Below are positions 56,380-64,000 of a stretch of DNA of 64,000 nucleotides, piece after piece. The position numbers and the translations under genes are program-made. The notes below the pieces were generated by a model, which ran no database searches, was not told where the DNA came from, and saw nothing but the letters and a program-made list of their open reading frames with translations. Source of the DNA: Bacteroides sp. 214 (GTDB taxonomy: Bacteria; Bacteroidota; Bacteroidia; Bacteroidales; Bacteroidaceae); NCBI RefSeq assembly GCF_010501015.1, contig NZ_QVML01000014.1, positions 8,283 through 72,282 of the forward strand, in the 5' to 3' direction. The stretch's first letter is position 1. Each line of letters starts with the position of its first letter.

Positions 56380-56885
56380 CAATTTACTTTATAAGTGTAC
56401 TTAACGTCTTTCAAATCTTCGTTGGCTTTCACTATCTTCTTTTTCAACCCCTCTTTGTAAGCTATGAACTTGGCTTTGAGTGTTGCGTCACTTAACGAAA
56501 GCATTTGTACAGCCAGAATACCGGCATTGAGTGCTCCGTTGATACCTACTGTAGCAACAGGAATACCCGGAGGCATTTGCACAATAGCCAACAACGCGTC
56601 TATCCCATCGAGTGATGCCTTGATAGGCACACCAATTACAGGAAGCGGTGTGGAAGCAGCAATTACACCCGGCAAATGCGCAGCCATACCAGCAGCGGCA
56701 ATAATTACTTTGATGCCACGTGTATGGGCGTTTTTGGCAAACTCTTCAACGGCTTCGGGCGTGCGATGCGCCGACAAAGCGTTCATTTCAAAAGGAACTT
56801 GTAGTTCGTCTAGAAACTGAGCAGCCTTTTCCATAACCGGAAGGTCGGAAGTACTGCCCATGATAATGCTAACAACTGGTTCCAT
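56379..56885 (-). CDS. purE: 5-(carboxyamino)imidazole ribonucleotide mutase, class I
   Basis: 168 residues. It converts N5-CAIR to CAIR in purine synthesis. The opening VSIIMGSTSDLPVMEKA and the LSAHRTPE, AAAGMAAHLPGV and GVPIKA motifs form the nucleotide-binding active site of class I PurE. It begins 3 bp after gcvH and overlaps ispG. The partner purK is not in this window. Confidence 0.95.
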   Translation of the reverse strand: MEPVVSIIMGSTSDLPVMEKAAQFLDELQVPFEMNALSAHRTPEAVEEFAKNAHTRGIKVIIAAAGMAAHLPGVIAASTPLPVIGVPIKASLDGIDALLAIVQMPPGIPVATVGINGALNAGILAVQMLSLSDATLKAKFIAYKEGLKKKIVKANEDLKDVKYTYKVN

Positions 56886-56888
56886 TAT

Positions 56889-57269
56889 TTATCCGTTGAT
56901 GATTTCTTTGTAAGCTTCGGCAGTCAACAGTTCTGCTACGTCGGCAGAGTTAGCCGGACGAACCTTAATAATCCAACCTTCTCCGTAAGGATCGTTGTTT
57001 ACTAGTTCGGGGTTATCTTCGATAGCTTCGTTGAATTCGATGATTTCGCCGGAGATAGGCAAAAAGAGGTCGGAAACAGTTTTAACTACTTCGATTGTTC
57101 CGAATACTTCGCCGGCATCTAAGGTTTCGCCCACTGTAGGTACGTCAACAAACACAATGTCGCCAAGTTGCTCTTGTGCATAATCTGTAATGCCGATATA
57201 GGCTACATCACCTTCCAAGCGAAGCCATTCGTGTTCGCTGGTGTACTTCAAATTTTCTACAATTTTCAT
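56889..57269 (-). CDS. gcvH: Glycine cleavage system H protein
   Basis: 126 residues, typical length. Lys63 in TIEVVKTVSD is the lipoylated residue that carries the aminomethyl group between the P and T proteins of the glycine cleavage system. The other subunits are elsewhere. The spacing of 3 bp to purE shows cotranscription, a pairing common in Bacteroidales. Confidence 0.95.
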   Translation of the reverse strand: MKIVENLKYTSEHEWLRLEGDVAYIGITDYAQEQLGDIVFVDVPTVGETLDAGEVFGTIEVVKTVSDLFLPISGEIIEFNEAIEDNPELVNNDPYGEGWIIKVRPANSADVAELLTAEAYKEIING

Positions 57270-57299
57270 GATCTACTGTTTTAGAGTTACTATATTAGA

Positions 57300-57959
57300 T
57301 TAAAAGAATAACCTGAGGAATGGGCTGTGAATTGGGTCTAATATTATTGTAGAACAACCAAATCCGATGAGAAATCCAAAAAACACTTCTCCGAAACTGT
57401 GTCTGCCCGAGATGATACGTGCAGAACCCAGCATGCCGGTTATCAGGATTAAAATACAAAGCCACCATACAGGATTGTATCCAAACTGCATACTAAACGA
57501 AATCAATCCCCCTACAACCATGCCCGCACCGCCCATGTGCTCGCTTAACCGCCATTTAAGGTTGGCAAGAAAGAAAATAACCATAACAAGCAGCCCCGTA
57601 AAGATAATGCTAACCATATACCAGGGGATGCGTAGCTTCAACATCATTACCAAACAAAATAAATAAGAAACGATTGTGAGTAAGAAAGGGTAATAGCGTC
57701 TTCGCCTTTCGCCAAGCTCTGCCGAAGTTATTTTATTGAGTTTTTGAAACAGGTAAATAGTAAATGTTGGCATCAAAATAGTGAAACAAAAGATGATTCC
57801 AAGTACTATTAGCTTATATTGTTGCGGCATAATGCGTAGATACGAGAAGGTAAACAACACAAAGAATGCTACAAATGGAATAGTGAATGGTGTGAATAGT
57901 GCCGAAATTGTTTTCGACACAACTATCAATCCGCTTTTTGTGGTTGTTTGTTTCTCCAT
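57300..57959 (-). CDS. PAP2-like integral membrane protein with degenerate active site
   Basis: 219 residues with about six membrane helices. Only weak PAP2 landmarks remain: ARIISGRHSFGE resembles SRX5HX3D with Glu in place of Asp, LSEHMGG stands where PSGH is expected, and KX6RP is not found. Annotations in related genomes call this a PAP2 superfamily membrane protein. Catalysis is doubtful. It sits 8 bp after rpoN and 30 bp before gcvH, in what looks like one operon. The contrast with the intact PAP2 enzyme at 11040-11672 is clear. Confidence 0.7.
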   Translation of the reverse strand: MEKQTTTKSGLIVVSKTISALFTPFTIPFVAFFVLFTFSYLRIMPQQYKLIVLGIIFCFTILMPTFTIYLFQKLNKITSAELGERRRRYYPFLLTIVSYLFCLVMMLKLRIPWYMVSIIFTGLLVMVIFFLANLKWRLSEHMGGAGMVVGGLISFSMQFGYNPVWWLCILILITGMLGSARIISGRHSFGEVFFGFLIGFGCSTIILDPIHSPFLRLFF

Positions 57960-57967
57960 AACGTTAC

Positions 57968-59428
57968 TTATTTGCGCAAGCGAGCTACCGGAATATTTAA
58001 CTGTTGACGATACTTCGCTACGGTACGTCGTGCAATGGGGTATCCCTTTTCTTTGAGTATTTCCGCCAATTCATCGTCGGTAAGTGGCGATTTTTTGTCT
58101 TCGTTTTCAATACATTCTTTGAGGATGTTGCGTATCAGGCGAACGGACATCTCTTCGCCGTCTTCGGTTACATAACCATCGCTAAAGAAGAATTTGAGTG
58201 AATATACACCATAGTTTGTTTGCGCGTACTTACTGTTACTTACGCGTGATATGGTGGAAATGTCCAATCCGGTAAGTTCCGCTATATCTTTCAAAATCAT
58301 AGGACGCAACAATGATTCGTCTCCTTCAAGGAAGAAAGGGCGTTGCAACTGCACAATGGCTTGCATGGTTTTCATCAACGTGTTCTGTCGTTGCTTAACC
58401 GCATCAATAAAACCTTGTGCCGCGTCCATTTTTTGTTTAAGGAATAATATGGCATCACGTGCTTCGCGATTTTGATTGGCTTTGTTCTTACTTTGCTCTT
58501 CCAGCATAAGTCTGAAGTCTTTACTCATGCGCAATTCGGGCACATTACGGTTGTTCAAACTGATGCTGATAATACCTTCGTCGGTAGTTTCGACAATGAA
58601 ATCAGGAATTATTTGTTGCATACTCCGCCCCATGGCTTCGCCAAGCGAACTTCCCGGACGAGGATTTAAGCGTGTGATATCGGTTATTGCTTCTTCAAAT
58701 TCCTCATCGGAGAGGCTTAACTTTTGCTTGATTTTATCCCAATGCTTACGGGTAAATTCTTCGTAACACTTGGTGAGAATTTCTTCTTCAATGCTTTTCA
58801 ATGGAGAGTTTTCTTTTCGTGCTATCTGTATCAATAAACATTCCTGCAAATTGCGGGCACCTAAGCCGGGTGGGTCGAAGTCTTGTATTATTTTGAGCAC
58901 CTCTTCCAATTCCTTTTCGCTGGTGCTGATACCTACATAAATAGCCAGATCGTCGGAAATGCTATCAAGTGATTTACGCAACAATCCATCATCATCAAGC
59001 GAGCCAATCAGGTATTCTGCCAGTTCGCGTTGATGTTCACTAATCGCTAATTCGCCAAGTTGTTCCTTGAGTTTTTCATAAAAGGAGATTGATTCAGAGA
59101 AGGGGATATCTGCTACCTTGTCATCTTTGGACCGATTGTTTTCTTGCAGCTTATAGTCAGGAATGTCATCTTCGGTAAGATAGTCGCTCAGAGAATCATA
59201 ATCACCCCCTTCATCTTCGAGTGGAGATTCTATTTCGGTTAAGTTTTCTTCTGTAGATTCTTCCTTGCCTTCTTCCAGTGCCGGATTTTCCAATAATTCG
59301 GCATGAATGCGGTCTTCCAACTCCACAGCAGGAAGCTCCAACAGTTTCACTGCCAGAATTTGCTGAGGCGACAGCGTTTGTATTTGCTGCTGCGACTGAG
59401 TTTGTATTTGACGCGACCCTTGTGCCAT
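57968..59428 (-). CDS. rpoN: RNA polymerase sigma-54 factor
   Basis: 486 residues from the ATG giving MAQGSRQIQTQSQQQIQTLSPQQ, which matches the family's glutamine-rich region I. A 58-codon open extension upstream (to 59602) is intergenic repeat sequence. The core-binding domain, HTH (ISTISRVSNSKYAQTNYG) and the RpoN box ARRTVAKYR at the end are intact. It directs transcription from -24/-12 promoters with AAA+ activators. The gene is first in the rpoN-PAP2-gcvH-purE-ispG cluster. Confidence 0.95.
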   Translation of the reverse strand: MAQGSRQIQTQSQQQIQTLSPQQILAVKLLELPAVELEDRIHAELLENPALEEGKEESTEENLTEIESPLEDEGGDYDSLSDYLTEDDIPDYKLQENNRSKDDKVADIPFSESISFYEKLKEQLGELAISEHQRELAEYLIGSLDDDGLLRKSLDSISDDLAIYVGISTSEKELEEVLKIIQDFDPPGLGARNLQECLLIQIARKENSPLKSIEEEILTKCYEEFTRKHWDKIKQKLSLSDEEFEEAITDITRLNPRPGSSLGEAMGRSMQQIIPDFIVETTDEGIISISLNNRNVPELRMSKDFRLMLEEQSKNKANQNREARDAILFLKQKMDAAQGFIDAVKQRQNTLMKTMQAIVQLQRPFFLEGDESLLRPMILKDIAELTGLDISTISRVSNSKYAQTNYGVYSLKFFFSDGYVTEDGEEMSVRLIRNILKECIENEDKKSPLTDDELAEILKEKGYPIARRTVAKYRQQLNIPVARLRK

Positions 59429-59447
59429 TATAGCGTTTATTGCGTTA

Positions 59448-59455
59448 CAAATGTA
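59448..59455 (-). promoter_or_regulatory. -7 box of the rpoN operon
   Basis: The minus strand reads TACATTTG, 19 bp upstream of the ATG at 59428, which confirms the shorter start. Confidence 0.65.
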
Positions 59456-59550
59456 ACCATTTGCTTTGAAATACATAATCAGATTTAAGGATATTTGCTG
59501 GGAATGGGGTTGAAGAAGTATAAGGAAAAAGCAGAGGGTACTTGTTGCAA

Positions 59551-59768
59551 GACCAAATATACCCTCCAAATGTAGTTTCTCGAAATAGGTCTTCACCTTC
59601 ACAAAACGCTGTAACTAAATGAGAACGAACAGGTTACTTGTGAAGACCCCCTTTTTTTACCTTCACAGGGTTTTTACAGAGATTTTTGAACTTCTTTTTG
59701 CCGCAAAACGGAGTCCAAAACGATGCAAAATGAAGTCCGAAATGAAGCAAAACGGAGTCCAAAACCAC
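59551..59768 (-). repeat. Composite dispersed repeat, partial inverted copy D
   Basis: On the minus strand it runs: three 22-bp units of the CTGACTG-type module in diverged form (59703-59768), CCTGTGAAGG..GGGTCTTCACA, TTACAGCG, GTGAAGGTGAAGACCTATTTCG, and ACATTTGGAGGGTATATT, in the same order as copies B and C. The CCATAG array and the left edge are missing. It lies within about 100 bp upstream of the rpoN promoter and is inverted relative to A-C. Confidence 0.75.
59703..59768 (-). repeat. 22-bp tandem array, three units, in copy D
   Basis: Plus-strand units at 59703, 59725 and 59747 each open GCAAAA and contain GAGTCC or AAGTCC. Reverse-complemented they read like the GACTG..TTTTGCTTCACTT units of copy C (60363-60428). 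Period exactly 22 bp. The rest of the gap to the tRNA-Gln promoter (59769-59938) holds nothing I can identify. Confidence 0.75.
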
Positions 59769-59938
59769 ACAGCCTAAAATGTTTGTTTCAAATGCCATAG
59801 TATTTTAACTCCAGCCCGCAGACTGAAAATAAGTTCCGTCAACAGGTCGGATGGGTTCTCTTTTTTGTTTCACAAAAGCCACTAAAGCGTATTCTGAAGG
59901 AGTTTTTAGCAAACAGGGCGCAAAAAGCATTTAATTTA

Positions 59939-59970
59939 TTTGGATAATTAAATTCTCGTTCCTATCTTTG
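59939..59970 (+). promoter_or_regulatory. Promoter of tRNA-Gln
   Basis: TTTG at 59939-59942 and TATCTTTG at 59963-59970 are 20 bp apart, a near-consensus Bacteroidetes promoter 30 bp before the tRNA. Confidence 0.8.
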
Positions 59971-60000
59971 CACCGCTTTTTAACGAAAGCACTACATGTT

Positions 60001-60071
60001 TGTCCTATGGTGTAATGGTAGCACAACAGTTTTTGGTTCTGTTTGTCTAGGTTCGAATCCTGGTAGGACAA
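60001..60071 (+). tRNA. tRNA-Gln (TTG anticodon)
   Basis: A 71-nt cloverleaf: acceptor TGTCCTA/TAGGACA, short D arm, anticodon loop TTTTGGT with TTG, T arm GGTTCGAATCC, discriminator A. CCA is not encoded. Confidence 0.92.
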
Positions 60072-60076
60072 CAAAT

Positions 60077-60116
60077 AAAAATCGCCCGATATCTTCATTG
60101 ATATCGGGCGATTTTT
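60077..60116 (+). terminator. Terminator of tRNA-Gln
   Basis: A perfect 17-bp stem, AAAAATCGCCCGATATC with its complement, loop TTCATT, T-run in the 3' arm. Confidence 0.9.
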
Positions 60117-60202
60117 ATTTTAATGGTCACTTAATTTTTTGCATTGAAAGATTCTGACGCTGCATTGGTTGGCCTGTTTTCAAAGTTGGCGGAATTAATT
60201 CC

Positions 60203-60334
60203 TCTATAGGCTGACCAGTCACGAGCCATAAGCTGACGAACCATCTGCCATAGGCGCACGGAGCATGAGCCTATGGCAGACGACGCACGAGCCATAGGCT
60301 GACAGGACGTGAGACTATGGCTGACAAGTGCATT
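60203..60334 (+). repeat. 22-bp tandem array, six units, CCATAG/CTATGG core
   Basis: Units start at 60203, 60225, 60247, 60269, 60291 and 60313. Cores: TCTATAGGC, GCCATAAGC, GCCATAGGC, GCCTATGGC, GCCATAGGC and GACTATGGC. Unit 2 is identical to unit 2 of copy B. The last unit always reads (G/A)ACTATGGCTGACAA in copies A-C. Confidence 0.85.
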
Positions 60335-60362
60335 TAACTAAGAGCTTTAAGTAATCTTTTTT

Positions 60363-60428
60363 CTGACTGATTTTTACTTCACTTCTGACTGTGTTTTGCT
60401 TCACTTTTGACTGTGTTTTTACCACAAA
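60363..60428 (+). repeat. 22-bp tandem array, three units, CTGACTG core
   Basis: Units at 60363, 60385 and 60407: CTGACTG or TTGACTG followed by a T-rich stretch and usually GCTTCACTT. The same module has two units in copy A (790-833) and three in copy B (29067-29132). A second 22-bp period with a different core sits inside the same element. Confidence 0.8.
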
Positions 60429-60670
60429 GGCAGTCAGAAAATTGCTGTGAAGACCCTGTGAAGGATTAAATAGGGGGTCTTCACACGCAACTTGCTTACT
60501 ATCACTCGCTTACAGCGATATGTGAATGTGAAGACCTATTTGCTAAAACTACATTTGGAATGTATATTAAGCCGTTGGGTTGGTAAAATATGCACTAATT
60601 AATTCCGCCAACGGATTAGTTTATTAGGATCTTTAGGTAGTGTGCTTCAATACACTATAAAAGAAGATAG

Positions 60671-60711
60671 AACAAGAAAAGGCTTAACTACTTAGCTGAG
60701 TCTTTCTTGTT
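60671..60711. terminator. Possible terminator hairpin
   Basis: AACAAGAAA pairs with TTTCTTGTT, continuing GGCT with AGTC past a one-base bulge. It lies between copy C and the GTCAACC array; no gene upstream obviously needs it. Confidence 0.35.
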
Positions 60712-60737
60712 TGAATATTTTGAATGAAAAAGAAACG

Positions 60738-60865
60738 GTCAACCGGATTTGGAGATAAAAAACAAAACGGTCAACCAATTATAGTTTTAAATGTTAAACC
60801 TGTCAACCAAAGATAGGGATAAAGACAAAAATAGACAACCAAAATTAGGTTACTACACTTGCTGT
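60738..60865 (+). repeat. 32-bp tandem spacing of GTCAACC, four units
   Basis: GTCAACC occurs at 60738, 60770 and 60802, and GACAACC at 60834, each exactly 32 bp after the previous. The 25-bp spacers are A-rich but not alike. The 32-bp phase is about three DNA turns. Confidence 0.7.
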
Positions 60866-60882
60866 TTTTCTCAAAAGGTTTA

Positions 60883-60955
60883 CCTTGTTGAGAATTTATT
60901 CTCAACAAGGCGAGTATTTGTTCTCAACGTGGTGAGAATTTCTTCTATGTGTGAT
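60883..60955. repeat. GAGAATTT 22-bp array with a 26-bp palindrome
   Basis: 60883-60910 is a perfect palindrome (CCTTGTTGAGAAT, TT, ATTCTCAACAAGG). GAGAATTT, GAGTATTT and GAGAATTT lie at 60890, 60912 and 60934, a 22-bp period. The same motif and spacing occur at 530-573. It sits 40 bp 3' of the GH42 stop and could also act as a hairpin for that transcript. Confidence 0.7.
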
Positions 60956-60995
60956 GAATTAAAAAGGCTGTATCCTCAAATAAAAAAGGGTTTAA

Positions 60996-63056
60996 CTACT
61001 TAAACACCAACACCCCTGCCGTCGGTATCTCTTTTTTGCCAATCAGCACTTGTGCTCCTGTCGGTAAATCAAACGTATATGGTTTATCCGAGTAGTTCAG
61101 TACTATACAGAATCCATTGCGATACTCTAGCGTAACACCATACGGCAAATTCATTACCGGAATATTTAAGCGGGCATATAATTGTTTCAATACATCTGCT
61201 TCCAAATCTCCGTTAGAAGAATCGACTCCTACGTATGTAACCGTACCTTTGCCAAGTTTGCTGAATGTAATAGCGGGAGTACCGGCATAATATTCTTCCT
61301 GATAGGTAGCCCATGTTTCTGCTCCTGCGGCAGGTATTAATATTTCGCCCCATGTATTCCATGTGTACGGCTTGCCATTCATTTGTACCATACCCGGGTC
61401 GTGTGGTAATAATAAATCAAAGAAATCCAATTTATTGCACGCTACCTTATCTATTACAGAACGAAAAGGTGCTTCTAATAATCGTCCGAAACGGTCTTTA
61501 TGTCCTGTGCGACAGGTCAGTACAAGGTTCCCTCCTTGCTCTACATACTTCTCCCAACGTTTTACCAGTGCTTCATCCACCAATTGATAAGCAGGAACAA
61601 TAACCACTGGGTAGTCATTCAGTTCTTTGTCTTCGGTAATAAAATCTACCGGTGCTCCAAAACTTTTCAACGAACGATAATACTTATCAATGTGCTGCTC
61701 AGTATTCCATGTGCGGTTTTGTTTCTGCTTGTCAATACTCCAAGCATTTTCGTGGTTGCAAAGGATAGCGGTTTTGCGCGCCACATAATCCGCCGGCTTT
61801 TCCTCACGCGGTGCATAGTGCTTGCGCAACAATTTTATCTCATTGATGAATTGTTGATATTCACGTCCGCCATCGGTAACTGTTACCCCGTCAGTTCCTA
61901 CAATACCATAGTGATATTGTTCCGTTCCATAGAGTGGTTGTCTGAAACGATAGGCGCAAACAAAGTCACTACCTCCTGCAAATACACTCCACATCCACAA
62001 TCTTACAGCGCCCGGAAGCGGTTGTGGATTAATACTTCCCCAGTTTACCTGCCCCGGTTGAAGTTCCATAACTCCGTATGTTCCTTGTATCGGGCGAAAG
62101 AAATCGTTTGCCTTGGCAATTCGTAGCGGATTCCCTACGCGATATCCTCTACGACCAATGCCTTCGTTGTCACCATACACCATGTAACGTGTGTAACTTT
62201 GGAAATCGAGTGCCGAACTGCCACCGATATGTCCTTCGTCATAATTGGGAATGTAGTTGGTGGTAATCCATTGGTTACGGGCATATTTCTTGATGAGCAA
62301 AGCTTGTTCGTTCAAGAAATCGTTGGTTTGGCTTGCTGCAAAGCGGCGGTAGTCCAATATCTGATGGTGATTCATAAACAACTGCTTGGTGCGAGGAAGT
62401 TTTATTTCGTCGAACGAGGCATACACCTGACTCCAAAAAGTGGTTCCCCAAGCATTGTTTAACTCCTCAATACGACTGTATTTCTTGCGCAGGAAGTCGC
62501 GGAAACCAAGTTCCGCTGCCGGGTTGAAGTCAAATTGTACTTCGGGTTCATTATCGAGCTGCCAACCCACAATACGTTTGTCATTTCCATAGTGTTGTGC
62601 TAGCTTCTCTATCATCTTGAAAGAGAGCTCGCGATAGAGTGGCGATGCAAAAGAGGCATGCTGGCGGGCACCATGTTCGCGTATGGTACCATCTTCATAC
62701 TTCACGAGTATTTCGGGATATTTACGACTCATCCACACAGGTGGCGTAGCTGTAGAGGTGCACATCACTACTTTTAAGTTGTACTTAGCAGCTAATGCCA
62801 CAGCGCGGTCTAACCAATCAAAATCATATTTCCCCTCTTCAGGCTCTAATTGTGCCCAGGCAAATTCGGCAAAGTGGGTAAACTCAAATCCCAGATCGCG
62901 CATTTGCTTGAAGTCTCGTTCCCATTGGTTCTCGTTCCAATGCTCGGGATAGTAATATACTCCGGTCAACGTGAGGTCTTTATCATTAAACCAAGTGGTT
63001 TGCGCAAAAGTTGCGACAGTAAAAAGTAAGAGTAGTGGCGTGAGTAAATGTTTCAT
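60996..63056 (-). CDS. GH42 beta-galactosidase, exported
   Basis: 686 residues with a signal peptide (MKHLLTPLLLLFTVATFAQ). The GH42 barrel opens TGVYYYPEHWNENQWERDF. The general acid is Glu170 in WQLDNEP and the nucleophile Glu331 in GVMELQPGQVNW. The trimerisation domain (EDKELNDYPVVIVPAYQLVDE) and the C-terminal beta domain follow. It should remove beta-galactosyl residues from oligosaccharides in the periplasm. It is divergent from kduI with 224 bp between starts, which could share regulatory DNA. Confidence 0.93.
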   Translation of the reverse strand: MKHLLTPLLLLFTVATFAQTTWFNDKDLTLTGVYYYPEHWNENQWERDFKQMRDLGFEFTHFAEFAWAQLEPEEGKYDFDWLDRAVALAAKYNLKVVMCTSTATPPVWMSRKYPEILVKYEDGTIREHGARQHASFASPLYRELSFKMIEKLAQHYGNDKRIVGWQLDNEPEVQFDFNPAAELGFRDFLRKKYSRIEELNNAWGTTFWSQVYASFDEIKLPRTKQLFMNHHQILDYRRFAASQTNDFLNEQALLIKKYARNQWITTNYIPNYDEGHIGGSSALDFQSYTRYMVYGDNEGIGRRGYRVGNPLRIAKANDFFRPIQGTYGVMELQPGQVNWGSINPQPLPGAVRLWMWSVFAGGSDFVCAYRFRQPLYGTEQYHYGIVGTDGVTVTDGGREYQQFINEIKLLRKHYAPREEKPADYVARKTAILCNHENAWSIDKQKQNRTWNTEQHIDKYYRSLKSFGAPVDFITEDKELNDYPVVIVPAYQLVDEALVKRWEKYVEQGGNLVLTCRTGHKDRFGRLLEAPFRSVIDKVACNKLDFFDLLLPHDPGMVQMNGKPYTWNTWGEILIPAAGAETWATYQEEYYAGTPAITFSKLGKGTVTYVGVDSSNGDLEADVLKQLYARLNIPVMNLPYGVTLEYRNGFCIVLNYSDKPYTFDLPTGAQVLIGKKEIPTAGVLVFK

Positions 63057-63082
63057 GGCGTTATTGTATTTTATTTGTACTA

Positions 63083-63090
63083 CAAATGTA
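63083..63090 (-). promoter_or_regulatory. -7 box of the GH42 gene
   Basis: The minus strand reads TACATTTG, 26 bp upstream of the ATG at 63056. Confidence 0.6.
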
Positions 63091-63227
63091 AGTTATTACA
63101 AGCGTAAATCATTCTTTCATTCGTGCAAATAACTGGAATAAAGTATCAAAAGGCTTTAATTTTGTACAACAATAGTCATATATCCTAATTCTAAATCGTT
63201 TTTGTGTCGTTATTCGTTTTCTTTTAG

Positions 63228-63235
63228 TATTTTTG
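63228..63235 (+). promoter_or_regulatory. -7 box of kduI
   Basis: TATTTTTG, 45 bp before the ATG at 63281. A TTTG at 63201-63204 is 23 bp upstream, slightly long for a -33 box. Confidence 0.55.
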
Positions 63236-63280
63236 CTTCGTGTACGCAAACGTATTATTAATCAATAAGAAATATTGGGC

Positions 63281-64000
63281 ATGAAAACAAATTATGAAAT
63301 TCGTTATGCTGCGCATCCACAAGATGCAAAAAGCTATGACACAAAGAGAATTCGCAAAGACTTTTTGATTGAAAATGTATTCACCGACAATGAAGTGAAT
63401 ATGGTATATTCCATGTACGACCGCATGGTAGTAGGTGGAGCCAAACCAGTTGGCGAAGTATTAAAACTTGAAGCCATCGATCCGTTAAAAGCACCATTCT
63501 TCTTGACTCGTCGCGAAATGGGTATTTACAATGTGGGTGGTCCTGGTATCGTAAAAGCAGGCGATAGCGTATATGAGCTCAACTTCAAAGAAGCATTATA
63601 TTTAGGCTCGGGCGATCGTGAAGTTACTTTCGAAAGCAAAGATGCCTCAAAACCGGCTAAGTTCTACTTCAACTCGTTAACAGCACATCGCAACTATCCC
63701 GACAAAAAGATTACAAAAGCCGATGCTATCGTGGCAGAAATGGGATCATTGGATGGATCTAACCACCGCAACATCAACAAAATGATTGTAAATCAGGTAT
63801 TGCCTACCTGTCAGCTTCAAATGGGTATGACCGAATTGGCTGTTGGTAGCGTGTGGAACACAATGCCTGCTCATGTTCACTCTCGTAGAATGGAAGCTTA
63901 CTTCTATTTCGAAGTACCCGAAGAACATGCAGTATGCCACTTTATGGGCGAAGTAGATGAAACACGTCACGTATGGATGAAGAACGACCAAGCCGTATTA
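63281..64000 (+). CDS. kduI: 5-dehydro-4-deoxy-D-glucuronate isomerase, N-terminal 240 codons
   Basis: The frame is open from the ATG (MKTNYEIRYAAHPQDAKSYD) to the last base, so about 40 residues of a ~280-residue protein are missing. The opening, FLTRREMGIYNVGGPG, and the zinc-binding cupin region GSVWNTMPAHVHSRRMEAYFYFEVP (two His and a Glu ligand) identify KduI. It isomerises 5-keto-4-deoxyuronate to 3-deoxy-D-glycero-2,5-hexodiulosonate in pectin/uronate breakdown. kduD often follows, which would lie beyond this window. Confidence 0.93.
   Translation, partial: MKTNYEIRYAAHPQDAKSYDTKRIRKDFLIENVFTDNEVNMVYSMYDRMVVGGAKPVGEVLKLEAIDPLKAPFFLTRREMGIYNVGGPGIVKAGDSVYELNFKEALYLGSGDREVTFESKDASKPAKFYFNSLTAHRNYPDKKITKADAIVAEMGSLDGSNHRNINKMIVNQVLPTCQLQMGMTELAVGSVWNTMPAHVHSRRMEAYFYFEVPEEHAVCHFMGEVDETRHVWMKNDQAVL

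Larger units (their letters stand above)
60185..60612 (+). repeat. Composite dispersed repeat, copy C, with perfect 16-bp terminal inverted repeats
   Basis: GTTGGCGGAATTAATT at 60185-60200 is repeated exactly inverted at 60597-60612, bounding a 428-bp unit, a MITE-like layout. Between them: six CCATAG-type units (60203-60334), three CTGACTG units (60363-60428), a perfect 11-bp stem TGTGAAGACCC/GGGTCTTCACA, TTACAGCGATATGTGAATG and GTGAAGACCTATTT. There is no transposase or credible open frame. I see no obvious target-site duplication. Similarity to copy B may extend past the right inverted repeat. Confidence 0.82.

Noticed and set aside
59429..59602. 58-codon N-terminal extension of rpoN
   Set aside because: It translates the promoter and part of copy D; the family start MAQGSRQ follows.
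60185..60612. Insertion sequence with transposase
   Set aside because: No coding sequence of useful size lies between the inverted repeats, so a non-autonomous or non-mobile repeat is the best label.

Overview
This 64-kb window comes from a Bacteroidales chromosome (Bacteroides/Parabacteroides/Dysgonomonas-like; genus not resolved). Promoters carry the Bacteroidetes -7 box TAnnTTTG, often with a TTG/TTTG -33 box 19-20 bp upstream. There are no Shine-Dalgarno tracts. A GH97-SusC-SusD-SusE/F-GH13 starch locus is present, IspG is the long form, and several gene orders are typical of the order (rpoN-PAP2-gcvH-purE-ispG and parE-coaD-S41 protease).

Layout. 1-3.5 kb: tail of a FISUMP-domain protein, a repeat element, two FKBP isomerases, an Lrp regulator and a small DUF4491 protein. 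3.5-11 kb: tRNA-Met, a THUMP-like methyltransferase, a Na+/Ca2+ exchanger, a GNAT-like protein, parE, coaD and an S41 protease. 11-28 kb: PAP2 phosphatase, an AraC regulator, then a starch locus (GH97, SusC with a frameshift, SusD, SusE, SusF, GH13 amylase), followed by an XRE-cupin regulator and an acyl-CoA ligase. 28-30 kb: a decayed lipoprotein gene cut by a repeat element, and a small beta-barrel. 30-47 kb: priA, an LMW phosphatase, pgpH, gltX, topA, a beta-barrel/TPR pair, Nudix, comF and a MutS-like ATPase. 47-51 kb: a GH5-GH3 beta-glucan pair with raised G+C. 51-60 kb: two tRNA-Asn, a PfkB kinase, a second S41 protease, and the rpoN-to-ispG operon. 60-64 kb: tRNA-Gln, repeat arrays, a GH42 beta-galactosidase and a truncated kduI.

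How the genes work together. The Sus-like locus should bind starch at the surface (SusD/E/F), cut it (GH13), import the oligosaccharides (SusC, if functional) and finish them in the periplasm (GH97). GH5/GH3 and GH42/KduI suggest further beta-glucan, galactoside and uronate use. The rest is mostly housekeeping.

The most unusual signal is intergenic. At least nine stretches hold tandem arrays with an exact 22-bp period. They use several unrelated short cores (CCATAGG/CCTATGG, CTGACTG, TGCCA-TGGCA, GAGAATT), most of them palindromic or present in both orientations. One further array has a 23-bp period and one a 32-bp period. Several arrays are nested in a roughly 380-450-bp composite repeat present four times (one inverted and partial). 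The best copy is bounded by a perfect 16-bp inverted repeat, like a MITE. I recognise no documented function for it.
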